Of a DNA stretch of 64,000 nucleotides, positions 33,993-44,420 are shown in pieces. The first letter of the stretch is position 1. Each line of letters begins with the position of its first letter. This stretch comes from Clavaria fumosa. Taxonomy: Eukaryota > Basidiomycota > Agaricomycetes > Agaricales > Clavariaceae. The notes beneath the pieces were generated by a model. It ran no database searches and was not told the origin of the DNA. It saw nothing but the letters and a program-made list of their open reading frames with translations. The translations under genes and the position numbers were made by a program. Where the stretch lies: positions 1,798,001 to 1,862,000 of the forward strand of contig OX637805.1 in assembly GCA_951802425.1 (NCBI GenBank). Direction: 5' to 3'.

Positions 33993-35762
33993 ATGTCCGC
34001 TGGAGACTCATCTGAAGGATCTGCCAACATGCTGTACGAGTTTTTCTTAACGCCGAATACCCTTGTCCCCCAAGCGCCTGATCGTTGTGACTTTCTTTCG
34101 ACAAATTGACCTTGTTTCACACAGGAACATAACATCTCATCGGTCTCATCCTCAACAACTACACCCGCATCAGACAAGCGTCAGCGTTGCTACCGACCCA
34201 GCATGCAAAGCTCCGAAGCAGAGTGACGGTGATCATGCCAATCAGAGTCATGATGACGATCAGTCAGTCTCTCAGAATAGCGAGAAGAAAGCGGAGGGGT
34301 CCAAGTAAGGGGCTCAAAAAATTCTTACACCAGTTCCGCACGCGCTGACGCTGATCATTCGATTCCTATTTCACGTATAGCAGCGCTGCGGTAAAGCAAC
34401 ACCGTAACGAGGTTCAGGGGTGCGTATACATGGTCCAGTCATTGCTCGTGCTTCGTGCCCTAAACCTTTCCCTTTTGCAGTGCTGATGGGGTCGATAAGG
34501 ACAAGGACGGTACTGCAGATGCGACCAATGAGGATAAGAAAGATGGCGCCGATGTCGTCGGCGACTCTAAGAAGGATGCTGCCGTTCATGTAGACAAGAG
34601 AAAACGCGACGTCGAAGGGGGTGAGTTGAAGAAGGATGATGTAGACAAGGGAAGTCGCGCTGTCGAACGAGACGACTCGAAGAAGGATAGTGCCATTGGT
34701 GTAGACAGGAGAAGATGCGACGTCGATGGAGGCGACTTGAAGAAGGATGATGTAGACAAGAGAAAACGCGACGTCGGAGGAGATGACTCGAAGAGGGATA
34801 GTGCCATTGATGTGGACAGGAGGAGACGCGACGTCGATGGAGGCGACTTGAAGAAGGATTATGCTCTTGTCATCGAAGGAGACGACTCGAAGAAGGATAG
34901 TGCCATTGATGTAGACAGGAGAAGACGCGACGTCGATGGAGGCGACTTGAAGAAGGATTATGCTCTTGTCATCGAAGGAGACGACTCGAAGAAGGATAGT
35001 GCCATTGATGTAGACAGGAGAAGACGCGACGTCGATGGAGGCGACTTGAAGAAGGATTATGCTCTTGTCATCGAAGGAGACGACTCGAAGAAGGATAGTG
35101 CCATTGATGTAGACAGGAGAAGACGCGACGTCGATGGAGGCGACTTGAAGAAGGATTATGCTCTTGTCATCGATGGAGACGGCTTGAAGAAGGGCTATGT
35201 TGACAAGAGAAAACGCGACGTCGAAGGAGACGACTTGAAGAAGGATAGTGCCGTTGATGTAGACAAGGAAAATCGCGCTGTCGAACGAGACGACTTGAAG
35301 AAGGATAGTGCCTTTGATGTAGACAAGGTAAAACGCGCTGTCGAACGCGACTTTGACGACTTCGACTCCGACGACTCCTACGAGGATAGCGATGAAGACG
35401 AGCTGTACGTTCTTTCTTGAAGCCAGTGATCTTCGCACTGACTGTGCGCTGGTTGTCTGCTCCTACCCAAAAGTTTCTTGCCCAGGGGACCACAGCTCAA
35501 GCCCATCGCCACAACCCTGAACACACCCAAACCCCTGCAGCCCAAGACCAAGCCCAAGCCCAGGCCCCAGCCGGTCAGTCAGCCTGTTACTCCCCCAGTC
35601 AGTAAGCCGAAACCCGCAAATCCAGAGGTAGCTCCCGCTCGTCCCCAGCCGGTCCGTCCGCGCGTTGATTCTCTGTCAACGACTGGGCTGACCGCAGCAG
35701 CCGAAACAGACGTAGCCGATCCCGATGTAGCCGAAGCCGATGTAGCCACTCCCTGCTCCTAG
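33993..35762 (+). CDS. Asp/Lys-rich tandem-repeat protein, 486 aa
   Basis: Not recognised as any family. Five exons: 33993-34033, 34125-34304, 34381-34419, 34481-35404, 35486-35762; the phases close to 487 codons. The middle exon encodes charged repeats whose core is KKDSAIDVDRRRRDVDGGDL followed by KKDYALVIEGDDS (33 residues), with four units at 34782-35177 and more diverged flanking copies built from KKDxxVDKxxR. The N-terminus is Ser/His/Gln-rich and the C-terminus Pro/Lys-rich (PKPLQPKTKPKPRPQP). There is no signal peptide or membrane segment, so it is probably an intrinsically disordered soluble or nuclear protein. The opposite strand is also open for 355 codons across the repeat, but only the plus frame has matching splice phases. 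Confidence 0.65.
34782..35177 (+). repeat. four 99-bp tandem repeats
   Basis: Units at 34782-34880 (diverged), 34881-34979, 34980-35078 and 35079-35177; the last three are nearly identical. The period is a multiple of three, so copy-number change keeps the reading frame. Confidence 0.9.
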
Positions 35763-36199
35763 TTTTTTTTTGTGAATTGGAAAGGAACTTTCGATACCCA
35801 TATGTCTAGCTAAGGGAGCGCAGGAAGATGATACTGTAAACCCGCGAGCATGAGGTCCCATCGAATTGGGCCGCCAAAGGTGACAATGATGACAATCTAC
35901 CTTGCCACGAGGAAGTGGAGCAAAGGCTCGGCAAGGCACTTTCGCCTATGCTAAGTATACGGTAGCTGTGTTTTGGTACACATGCGTCGGTGCTGTTCTT
36001 CCATGGGCCAGGCCAACTGCGGGCGCCTCAAACTGCCGCTTCTATGCCGAGCCGCGATCCGGGATCTGAGGCCGATGCGGCCAGCGTCTCCCTAATTAAT
36101 TCCGCTGCATTGAGCGCTGATGCATGAGCGCCCACAATAGATTGTACCGCAAGCAAAAGTATCCCCTATTTCCGAAAATATTGAAGAGCAGAATGTCAG
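35763..36199. other. intergenic region
   Basis: No gene seen after the repeat-protein stop; starts with an A/T run (TTTTTTTTTG). Confidence 0.4.
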
Positions 36200-36520
36200 C
36201 GGATAGGTACAGAGACGCGTTGTGTGCCGCAAGGGGTGGGCCCATTTCGGCCCCTCAAAAATTCCGCTTCTTCCTCTGAAACGGACGAGGTGATCTCGTG
36301 GAGGTTCCCCTGCGTCGCCGTGCGCACGACAACCGAGCTCGACGATGAGGCAGGTCGTGTCCCGTCTCCCTTCCCCTCGCGTGGCGCCTGCTGTTCATTC
36401 GTCTGCTTGCTCCTCGGGCGGTTCGGACGCCCCTTCGATCGGCAACGGTGGGCTGTTGGCAGACGCAAGATAGAAAGGTTGACGCATCATTCGATCGTAA
36501 GGTTCAAGCGACTCGTGGGG
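36200..36520 (-). pseudogene. remnant of a family W 3' end
   Basis: Minus-strand sequence resembling the C-terminal tail of W1-W3. A TCGTGCGCACGGCGACGCAG stretch followed by GGGAACCTCCACGA parallels W3 TCGTGCGCAGGGCCACGCAG then GGGAGCCTCCACGA. The translated VVVRTATQGNLHE parallels W1 VIVRTPTQGSVQD. An upstream stretch with CCCGAGGAGCAAGCAG and CAGGCGCCACGCGAGGG also parallels W3. No membrane-segment exons were found next to it, so it looks like an isolated inverted fragment. Moderate confidence, because the match is short. Confidence 0.55.
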
Positions 36521-36973
36521 TAAGAGTTGCGAGAGGCGTTGTGATTTTGTGCGAGTCTGGACGGCAACTCCCTGCGACTGCTAGCCCATTATCGCAATGG
36601 TTGCGAGTTGGCGCCGACGACCACTTCCAATAGCATCTCCGGTTCACAAAAATCGGGCTGGCATTCCAAATCAGCATATTACCTCATGAGCCGCCTGTGT
36701 CGCGCCCGCCAAGCCTTTTGCCGCCGAACCGTGATAATGAGGGCTTGAATTATCGAAGAGGATTTGTAATGTCTTTTTCTGGGTGCAGTAAATAAGCTGA
36801 GTAAATGGGCAGAAGTCTGGGTATCATGCGGCGAGGTCTTGTAAGCTAGACGTCTGAGATGAGCGCCCGTGTTGTGCTGCTGGATCGGTGGACAGACGCG
36901 CAGCGAGTTCACGTGCAATGAATCCGATGCAATTGGCAGGACAGGACACACGGACCAAATATCTACTTGAACT
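36521..36973. other. intergenic region
   Basis: Between the family W remnant and the small minus-strand gene; nothing supported. Further decayed family W sequence is possible but not visible to me. Confidence 0.3.
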
Positions 36974-37531
36974 TCAACCTCTTGGACGCATTTTGGGTGT
37001 CCAAGGCTGAGGTTCATACTCCGGTTCCTTAGACATACGTGGCAGCGCAGGCCGAGATGTTGGACTGTTGTGCAAGTCTGGGCGAGATGCGGGTTTAGAC
37101 AGTGCAGGACCCGAACGGTTACGGGAGTCGTCTGTGCTTCTATCTTCCGGCATAGATGATCCAACTAGCGTCGCACGCAGTGCTTGCTCGCGGCCCTCGA
37201 TCATTGCTGCATTCCTTTGTACACGAAGTTGACGCTCAACATCCAGCTGAAGCTCCTGTGTTGCATATGGAGCAGCGCACGAGGATTGAAGCAGATAAGC
37301 ATGCGCGTACCTCAAGGGTGGGTGGGTGTGGGCGGGTGTAAGTTAACCAAGCAGACCATTGGACTAAATAATGGTTAAGTCACACGCAGAAAGGCAAGCT
37401 TGACTGCCGGTACAAACAACACCTACCAGGGAGCCTCTCGCCTCCTCCAACATAACGCCATGTATCGATATACTGGACAGATCGTTTGGTTTTCGAGTCT
37501 GTCGAATTTTGGAGGAGCTCGCTTCAGACAT
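36974..37531 (-). CDS. uncharacterised 128-aa charged protein
   Basis: Not recognised. Two exons, 37531-37427 and 37255-36974, joined in phase 0 by a 171-nt GT-AG intron. The protein begins MSEASSSKIRQTRKPNDLSS, then ISIHGVMLEEARGSL, ELQLDVERQLRVQRNAAMIE, GREQALRATLVGSSMPEDRS, and ends in a Pro/Arg-rich disordered tail (RPALPRMSKEPEYEPQPWTP). The central part looks like one long amphipathic helix, perhaps a coiled coil. The clean join and helical pattern favour a real gene, but no family supports it. Confidence 0.45.
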
Positions 37532-37914
37532 ACGACAAAGGAAACAACACTGAAGTGTACCTCCCAAGGGGTTGTGGGCTTCATAAAAGCGATTGCCTGT
37601 CTTAATGAGCACTCAAAAATACGCCGTTGCGACGTAAGACTTGGAAGACCTTCAAGATCCCGACCAACATAGCGCCTCTGTTGCATTGGAATCTTTAGTC
37701 ACCTAGACATCAGTGCAGTCGACTGACCATGCCAAGGACTCTCCATATCTGACGTAAGATGGACATTTGAGCGGCCAGGTAGTCACGTCTCCGCACGTGA
37801 TCTCGAAAGCTGCCTCATGGCAGCGATCAGTCACATGAACTTCTGTCCTCAATAATTAGCAGCTTTGACAATGCAGTATATCCTAAGCGCTCCTCTCATA
37901 CAGTACCTCCCCAG
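37532..37914. other. upstream region of W1, duplicated at W3
   Basis: Roughly the last 130 bp (GCACGTGATCT, GATAATGCAGT-like and the terminal ACAGTACCTCnCCAG before the ATG) recur just upstream of W3 (about 44330-44420), so the duplication included the promoter or 5' UTR. Confidence 0.5.
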
Positions 37915-40900
37915 ATGGTGCACTCGATACCCAAATTTCTGTTCAATGCTCTGCTCAGGTTATTTGATGCATGTAGAAAATCGTTCAGGACGTTATTGAT
38001 TCTCTTCCGATGGATGGAGCGCCGGTTATCATCGTTCAGCGGCAGAGAGACTGGCAGACGCCCCAAAGGCAGCCCACGGCGCAATACGCTGACTTGGAAC
38101 GTCGGCCTCGATTCTCGCGAACCGGATGCGGTATTGGAAGCGGTTGTTTATGCTAGCTCGCAGCCCGACGTATTGGCAGTCGCTGCTAGTACATATCCAG
38201 ATTCACGTCCAGGTTCACGTCCGGGTTCACGTCCAGGTTCACGTCCGGGTTCACGTCCAGGTTCACGTCCGGGCTCACGAAATGAAAATCTTCACCCATA
38301 TATGGTCCCAAGTCGCAACGCCTCTCGCAATTCTCAAGCCACGGGTCACTTGAACATGACGATCGAAGAATATACCACGATGCATCCCAACCCTTCTATC
38401 TCGCGCCTGTCAATAGCCAGTGCCGATCAGCGTCCAGCGTCGCGCGCATCTAATCCTGGGCTCTTGGCGGTGTATATCCCCAGACGGTCACCGAGTCCGA
38501 GTCGACAAGGCCTGCCTTCCCGGTCTCCTCGTGCGAGTATCACGAGACTCCGCCAATCTGTGGAAGCCTTTTCGCGTCCTGGATCTCGTGCCGCTACACC
38601 AGACGGTACAGCGGCGATACCTTGGGGTCTTGAGGATGAGAAGTTCTTCCATTTGTGCGTACCATGCTCTGCCCACCAGATTGGTCGATATGAAAGGAAG
38701 ACACTTTTGTAATTGGTCAATTTGCTGCATGCGATGACGCTCTGAATGTGACATTATAGAAAACCCGATCTTTATGATATTTCTATACCCGCTTTCAGTA
38801 CTAAACGTTATCGAAGGTGCGTGTGCCCCAGATTCCGATGCTATATCTCTCAGTCCAGTGTCGACCAGGGATGAGGCTGTAGGGAACTGGACCACATACA
38901 CTCATCCTGAAGGGTCATTGTATTTTTGGGATAATTACAAGGTAAAGGTTTGTCACTGATGCCTCTCGTGTCTGACATTCTTTCATCTCAGCGCGTCCTC
39001 ACCGATGCCAATATGTTTGACCCTGAAATATCCCAGTTCATCGAAGGGTGTATGAAATCCATCTTTCAATACGTCAGCGTGTTAGGCGTGACTCTACCTT
39101 CTGATGCGGAATTAGTCTTGGAGCTGGTGGAAAGGGATGACAAGGAAACACCTCGACTCTGTGGTTATTACTTCGTGTAAGATATGAATCAGAGATTGTC
39201 CAAGCTTGACATACTAATATTCCGCTCACAGCGACCACGACACTCGGACTTTGTTCTGGCCAGAAGACCACGATACAGATTTTCTAGAAGACCGATTAAA
39301 GGGAGTGAGCCACATTCATGAACTCAGTTGGTTTTCGCATTCGCGCCCTCCTCCGCTGATCTAATCATGTCATCCGACAGGGTACGCAGCCGAGGAAGAA
39401 TATTGGCAAGCTCATTTGCGTTTGGGTCTAAAAACACAATTTCAACCTCGCGCGACAGGATGCATTGGTCATTGTTTCCTATGGATCGAGTAGTCTCTGA
39501 GGAGCTAGTTGACGAGCTTCGTGAAATGCTGGTGCACACGACTTGCGGTATGATACAAAATGCTTTTAATGCTTCGGGCACGTTTGAATACAGCTTTTCC
39601 AGATTTGATGACGTCGTCCACCCCGAATGTACTGTATTCCCTGAAAGATCTGCAGAGGATGTTGGGCCTCTTGGAGCATATCGGAGGTGGGGATACTTAG
39701 CATTCTAATCCACGTTGCCCTTGATCCTGAAGGTTGCTTGCCATGACAGCTGCGGGACGCCGTGGACACCACCATGGGCATTCTGCTTGCGTTATTGGTG
39801 CGCATATCCTCTCATGAGAAGCGAGCCCGTTGAATGATTTCTTTCTTGCAAAGGTCGCCTGTTCCGCGCTTTTGGTGAGACGCTACTCTGCATCCCTCTT
39901 TTTTGTGTTTAATGAAAATAATGAAATCGCGCCGAAAGCCAATGCAAAATATATCAACCGATACGGCCAGCACATAGTGCGCGTTGACTCATCTCGAACC
40001 ATCTACGAGGGCCCAGGAGCGAAACGGACGATATTGATAGGATTCTGGTCGCCTCTTTTGTTCTTTGCCCCTGAGTTATACTTGAGCACCCTGGAAAGCG
40101 TCTGGGTGGATCAAGTCCTCAGCATTGAAGGATGGAGGAAGTTCCTGGATAAATTGAACCGAGAGTGGCAAGAATCTACCCTCTATGTAAGTTTTGTTGT
40201 TATAGCGCTTGGTAGACGCCCTGACCTTTTATTCCTCCCCCCACTCCATAGGCGACCGTTTTGTTGAATGCAAATGTCGCATTCCTGGGTAGTCCAACTG
40301 TAACTCCGCCATCAAATGCGAAGACCCGTTCTCCTGCTCAAATTGCTATCTACTTCTCCATCATTGCCAGCTTTGGGACGATGATATTTGGCCTGTTGCT
40401 AGCTCGTCGACATCGCGCTGACAACTTTAGGGACTCTGCCTCTCAAGGCGTGGGTTTTCATATTTACGCTTCCCCTCTGCTCCTTACGACTCTAAACTGA
40501 TTAATCTTGCATTTGACGCCAAAAAAATTAGTTCGCCTTCCTTACGAAAATGACACGACGGTCAGTTGGACTAGAACCTCTGGCGATTATATACGCTTTA
40601 CCGTATGCGTTACTTATGTGGGGGTGCGTCCTCAAGTCGTTGCCGCTGCCGAGACCCTATTAACGTCTTTTGTGTGGTTTCCAGCACACTCTCGTTCCTA
40701 GCTGCATTCACTCTATCGTGTATGACCAAGTCCAACAAGGTGACGCGGCTACTGGTGGGTGCGGCGTGGGTGACGGTGTTTGGGCTCCTCATATGTTATG
40801 TTCTGCTGTCATGGACTCACGGGGACCATTGGTGGCTGCGCTGGCTGGGGAATGTGTGGGCTTTGATGCGTAAATACTTCTGCTGCATACCCAAGAGGCA

Positions 40901-41078
40901 TCCGGACCGGCAGCAGAACCCCGATCAGCAGGCGACGGAGGGACAGGTGCAGCATGAGGAGAAGAGACACGAGAGACAGTTTACTGACGAGGGGAGGGAG
41001 AATTGGGATGAGAATTCGGCTGTTATCGTGCGTACGCCCACACAGGGGAGCGTCCAGGACGCTTCCTCGCGAGTCTGA
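37915..41078 (+). pseudogene. family W multi-membrane protein W1, one frameshift
   Basis: Close paralogue of W3 with the same exon plan: 37915-38708, 38760-38816, 38869-38941, 38992-39176, 39232-39326, 39381-39405, 39459-39547, 39603-39686, 39750-39797, 39854-40186, 40252 onward, ending 41078. Features: a hydrophobic N-terminus (MVHSIPKFLFNALLRLF), a Ser-Arg-Pro-Gly repeat, WW-like NWTTYTHPEGSLYFWDNYK, YFVDHDTRTLFWPEDHDTDF, EEEYWMHWSLFPMDRVVSEE, then LLNANVAFLG, IAIYFSIIASFGTMIFGLLL, ALPYALLMWG and LVGAAWVTVFGLLICYVLLS helices. Exon 10 is 333 nt where phase needs 3n+2 (W3: 338); an extra base in the CTTTTTT run near 39898-39904 breaks the frame. All else is intact, so it may be a recent lesion, an unseen splice variant or an assembly error. 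Intron 39406-39458 is GC-AG. Confidence 0.75.
38201..38280 (+). repeat. 12-bp tandem repeat coding Ser-Arg-Pro-Gly
   Basis: Six units of TCACGTCC[A/G]GGT (reading S-R-P-G) in W1 exon 1. The Pro codon alternates CCA and CCG, giving a 24-bp higher-order period. W3 has only about two units (44683-44718). Confidence 0.9.
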
Positions 41079-41215
41079 GAAGGAGCAGCAGAACTGGCGG
41101 ACTATCATGTAGTAGAAGTAGTAGAACCACAATAATGTATACCACAGTGCGTCCGTGTTACCTTGTCTTTCAGTTAAATTCTCGTGCAGTATCAAATGCT
41201 ACCACGCCTCGCAGA

Positions 41216-42684
41216 CTCATGAGCTCAGCTGGTATTCGCATTCTTCTCCCTCAGCCACGCCCTGATCATATCGTCCGCCACGATATGTAGTTGAGGAAGG
41301 TTATTGGCATGCTCACTTGCAGTTGAGTCTAAAGGAACATAATTTCTACTATGCACAATCGACAGGATGCGTTGGTCGTTGTTCCCTAGAACCGAGTAGT
41401 CTCTGACGAGTTAGTTGATGAGCTTCGCGAAATGCTAGTGCACGCGACTTGCGGTAAGACGCAACATATAGTTCAGACACAATTAGAATACAGCATTTCG
41501 ATGAGGTCATCTTCCACGACCGCAGTGTATTCCTCGACAGATCTGGCCTATTGGAGGTAGGGATAGTCTGCATTCTGGCTGCGCGATCTTGAAGGCTACC
41601 TGCAATGACAGTCGCAGGGCGTCGTCGAAACTACCATGGGTGTTCTGCTTGCGTGGTCGGTGTGTATCTCCCGCCGCGATAGATAGAGCGCGTTGATTGA
41701 TTCCTTTCCTGCAAAGGTTGCATGCTCCACGGTTTCGTGAGACGCCGCTTTGCGCATCTATTTTCTGCATTCAGTGAACATAGCCTAGTAAACCGCGTCG
41801 ACCACCCACGCAAGATATGTCAATTGAATCAAGAGTGGCAAGAATCCACCCTCTGCATAAGTTCGCCTGTCGTGCTTGACGTCGCTCTGACCCTATTTTC
41901 TCCCCCAGGCAACCGTTTTATCGAATGCAAATGTCGCATTCCTAGGAAGTCCAATCGTAGCTCCGCCACCAAATACGACGACACGTCATATTGTCGCCAG
42001 CTTTGGAACGGTGGTATCTAGCCAATTGTTAGCCCCTCGTCATCGTGCGGATACCTCTGTCCTACAAGTCGTGGGTTTTATTGTTATGCCATGTTTTCCT
42101 TGCGACCGCTAACCGCTCGTGTATTCGGCGCCAAAAAATCTAGTTTAATTTCTTGAAAGAATGACAAGATCATTAGTTGGACTCGAACCCCTGGCCATCG
42201 TGTATGCTTTACCGTATGCATTGCTTGCGTCCCAAAGTCATCGTCAAGACGCTACCAACCATCTCTTATGTGCGTCTTCTTATCTTTCCAGCACACTTTC
42301 ATTCCTAGTTGCGTTGACCCTCTCGTTCATGACCAAGTCCAACACAGCGACACGGTCGCTGGTGGGCGCGGTATGGGTGACGGTCCTTGGGCCCTTCATT
42401 TGTTACATTCTCCTGTTGTGGACTCGCGGGGACAGATGGTGACAGTTTTGACTGAGGAAAGTATAGACTTCGATGCATGAATGCCTGTCCAGAACCGGCA
42501 ACATCCGTCCGAGGAGCAGGCAACGGAGTTGCAGACACAGCGTGGGGAGAACAAACACGAGAGACGGCCCGGGTCGACTGACGAGGGGGCGGAGAACTGG
42601 GACGCGGCCTCGCTTACTATCGTGCGCAGGGGCTCTGCAGGGGAGCCTCCACGATGCTGTCTTGTCCGTTTGAGAGGTTCCTAA
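41216..42684 (+). pseudogene. family W remnant W2, truncated and disrupted
   Basis: Matches W1/W3 from the exon before the EYW|HWSLFP intron through the C-terminal tail, but the whole 5' half (N-terminus, WW-like part) is missing. Its GC-AG intron (41307-41365) joins YW to MRWSLFP, then a 1-nt deletion relative to W1 (CCTAGAACCGAG against CCTATGGATCGAG) brings a stop. About 300 bp between the RLF/ETLLC exon and LNQEWQES are deleted. Preserved pieces include ATVLSNANVAFLGSPI, TRSLVGLEPLAIVYALPYAL, FLVALTLSFMTKSNT and VGAVWVTVLGPFICYIL. It cannot encode a full protein. Confidence 0.82.
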
Positions 42685-42830
42685 AATGTGAACTATAACC
42701 ACAACGCATCCCAAAGGAGGCGGAATCACAAGTAGACATTGTGGTTCTCCCCTTGTTACTGTGACATGGACAATCAAGTCGCGTCGTGGCACGTGTCCGG
42801 ACCAACGCTTTTGCCTCCTAACAGTAGGAT

Positions 42831-43933
42831 ATGGCTGTCAAAGGAGCCTACGTTACCCTGCTCACAAAGCCCAGCTACCTTCCTGGGGTTCTGGTACTTG
42901 ACCAGTCTTTACGATCCGTGCAATCGAAATACCCGCTCTTGGTCATGATCACACAACAGCTTCCCGACGAGGCGAGGCAAGTTTTGAGCCAGAGACAAAT
43001 TCTCACATGCGAAGTGGACCAACTTCTTCCAGTCGAAGGGGTCCACAAACTCTCGGATGCCGACGCGAGATTCCACGATACATGGACGAAATTGCAGCAC
43101 GTCTCGTCTCACGTCGAACTTGAATGTCTTGATGATGATTGACGGTCTTTCGCGTTTAGAGCTTTCGGATTGGTTCAGTATGATGTTTATGTCGTCTCTT
43201 CGTCTCTGGCGACAGAATTTACTTACATCGGTGATACAGCGTGTCGTTCTGCTCGACTCTGACATGATCGCCTTGAAAAGCTTGGACGAACTGATCGACG
43301 AGCTCCAATTGCCATCAGATTGGATTGCAGCATCGCACGCATGCGCCTGCAATCCGCGCAAGTTCAAGCACTATCCTGCTGATTGGTGATTATCCTCCAA
43401 CACTCTTACACGAGCGGGCTCTGAGACATGGGTGAGACAGGATCCCCGAGAATTGCGCGCACACGTCCGTCGTCCACCCGACTGGAATTACTTCGCCGCC
43501 CCAGATCACCGCATCGACCCCGCGGCCCTACACGCTACTTAATTCGGGCGCCGTAGTCCTCACGCCGTCCCGCGAGCTCGCCGACGCCATCACTCACTAC
43601 CTCCACACCTCCCCGCTCGTACCTACCTTCTCCTTCCCTGACCAAGATCTGCTTGCGGCCTACTTCTACGGGAAGTGGAAGCCTCTACCGTATATCTATA
43701 ATGCGCTCAAGACGTTGCGTGATATTCACAAACCGTTGTGGAGGGATGAGGAAGTCAAATGCCTTCACTACATTTTACCTGATAAACCATGGAACACTCC
43801 GCCTGGCACAGCGGGTGAGTATGAAGAACTCAATGGTTGGTGGTGGTCTCGCTTCGAGACAGTCAAAGTGGAATTGGAATGCGAGAATCCACAGGGCTTG
43901 AAATATGTCCTAGATAACATGACAAAAGCATGA
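42831..43933 (+). CDS. GT8-family glycosyltransferase (glycogenin/galactinol-synthase-like), 309 aa
   Basis: Retaining sugar transferase using a nucleotide-sugar donor. Exons 42831-43096, 43160-43184, 43240-43385, 43441-43933 (310 codons). Motifs: GAYVTLLTKPSYLPGVLVLD at the start, TWTKLQAFGLVQYDRVVLLD with the metal-binding DxD (DSDMIALKSLDEL), HYPADWIPENCAHTSVVHPT, YTLLNSGAVVLTPS, PDQDLLAAYF, KWKPLPYIYNALKTL and KPWNTPPG. Intron 1 (43097-43159) is GC-AG (GCACGT): no GT donor restores KL-QAFGL. It sits between W2 and W3, and a decayed copy follows W3, so it moved with the duplicated block. Acceptor substrate unknown. Confidence 0.9.
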
Positions 43934-44420
43934 CATTTGTACGCGCATTACAATAGTGTGAAATAAATACCAGGACATGCTGAACTATTATCTTATTCTG
44001 GATAATTCCACTTCTAAAATTACACTTTTCAACTATTTTGCTAATATGTAAGTAGGAAGCATTCTCACCAGTACTGAATTATGCAATTGAACTACTTCTG
44101 GGACCCAGCAATTCCCACACAAAAGCCATGCCACAATGTTTCAGCAGGGACGATTGAGGGGATTGTAGACTCAGTAAGTATTCCTTAAACAATTCCTTCC
44201 ACAGCCACTAAGTTAAGTCGTGTTCAAGATCACGTGCGACGACACGAACTGACCTATTCGTGTTACATGAACAATGAACTTGAACACTCAGAACATGGTC
44301 CATGAAATGGATCAGCGCCGGCTCTCGCGTCGTTGCACGTGATCTTGAATGTTGCCTCGATAACAGTTGTGATAATGCAGTCTATTCTTCTCAGACCACT
44401 TGCTTACAGTACCTCTCCAG
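43934..44420. other. intergenic region
   Basis: AT-rich spacer between the GT8 gene and W3. Its last 100 bp or so resemble the sequence upstream of W1. Confidence 0.45.

Noticed and set aside
34371..35438. 355-codon minus-strand open frame opposite the 99-bp repeats
   Set aside because: It is open only because the repeat has no stops in that frame; splice phases, flanking exons and start context all support the plus-strand gene.
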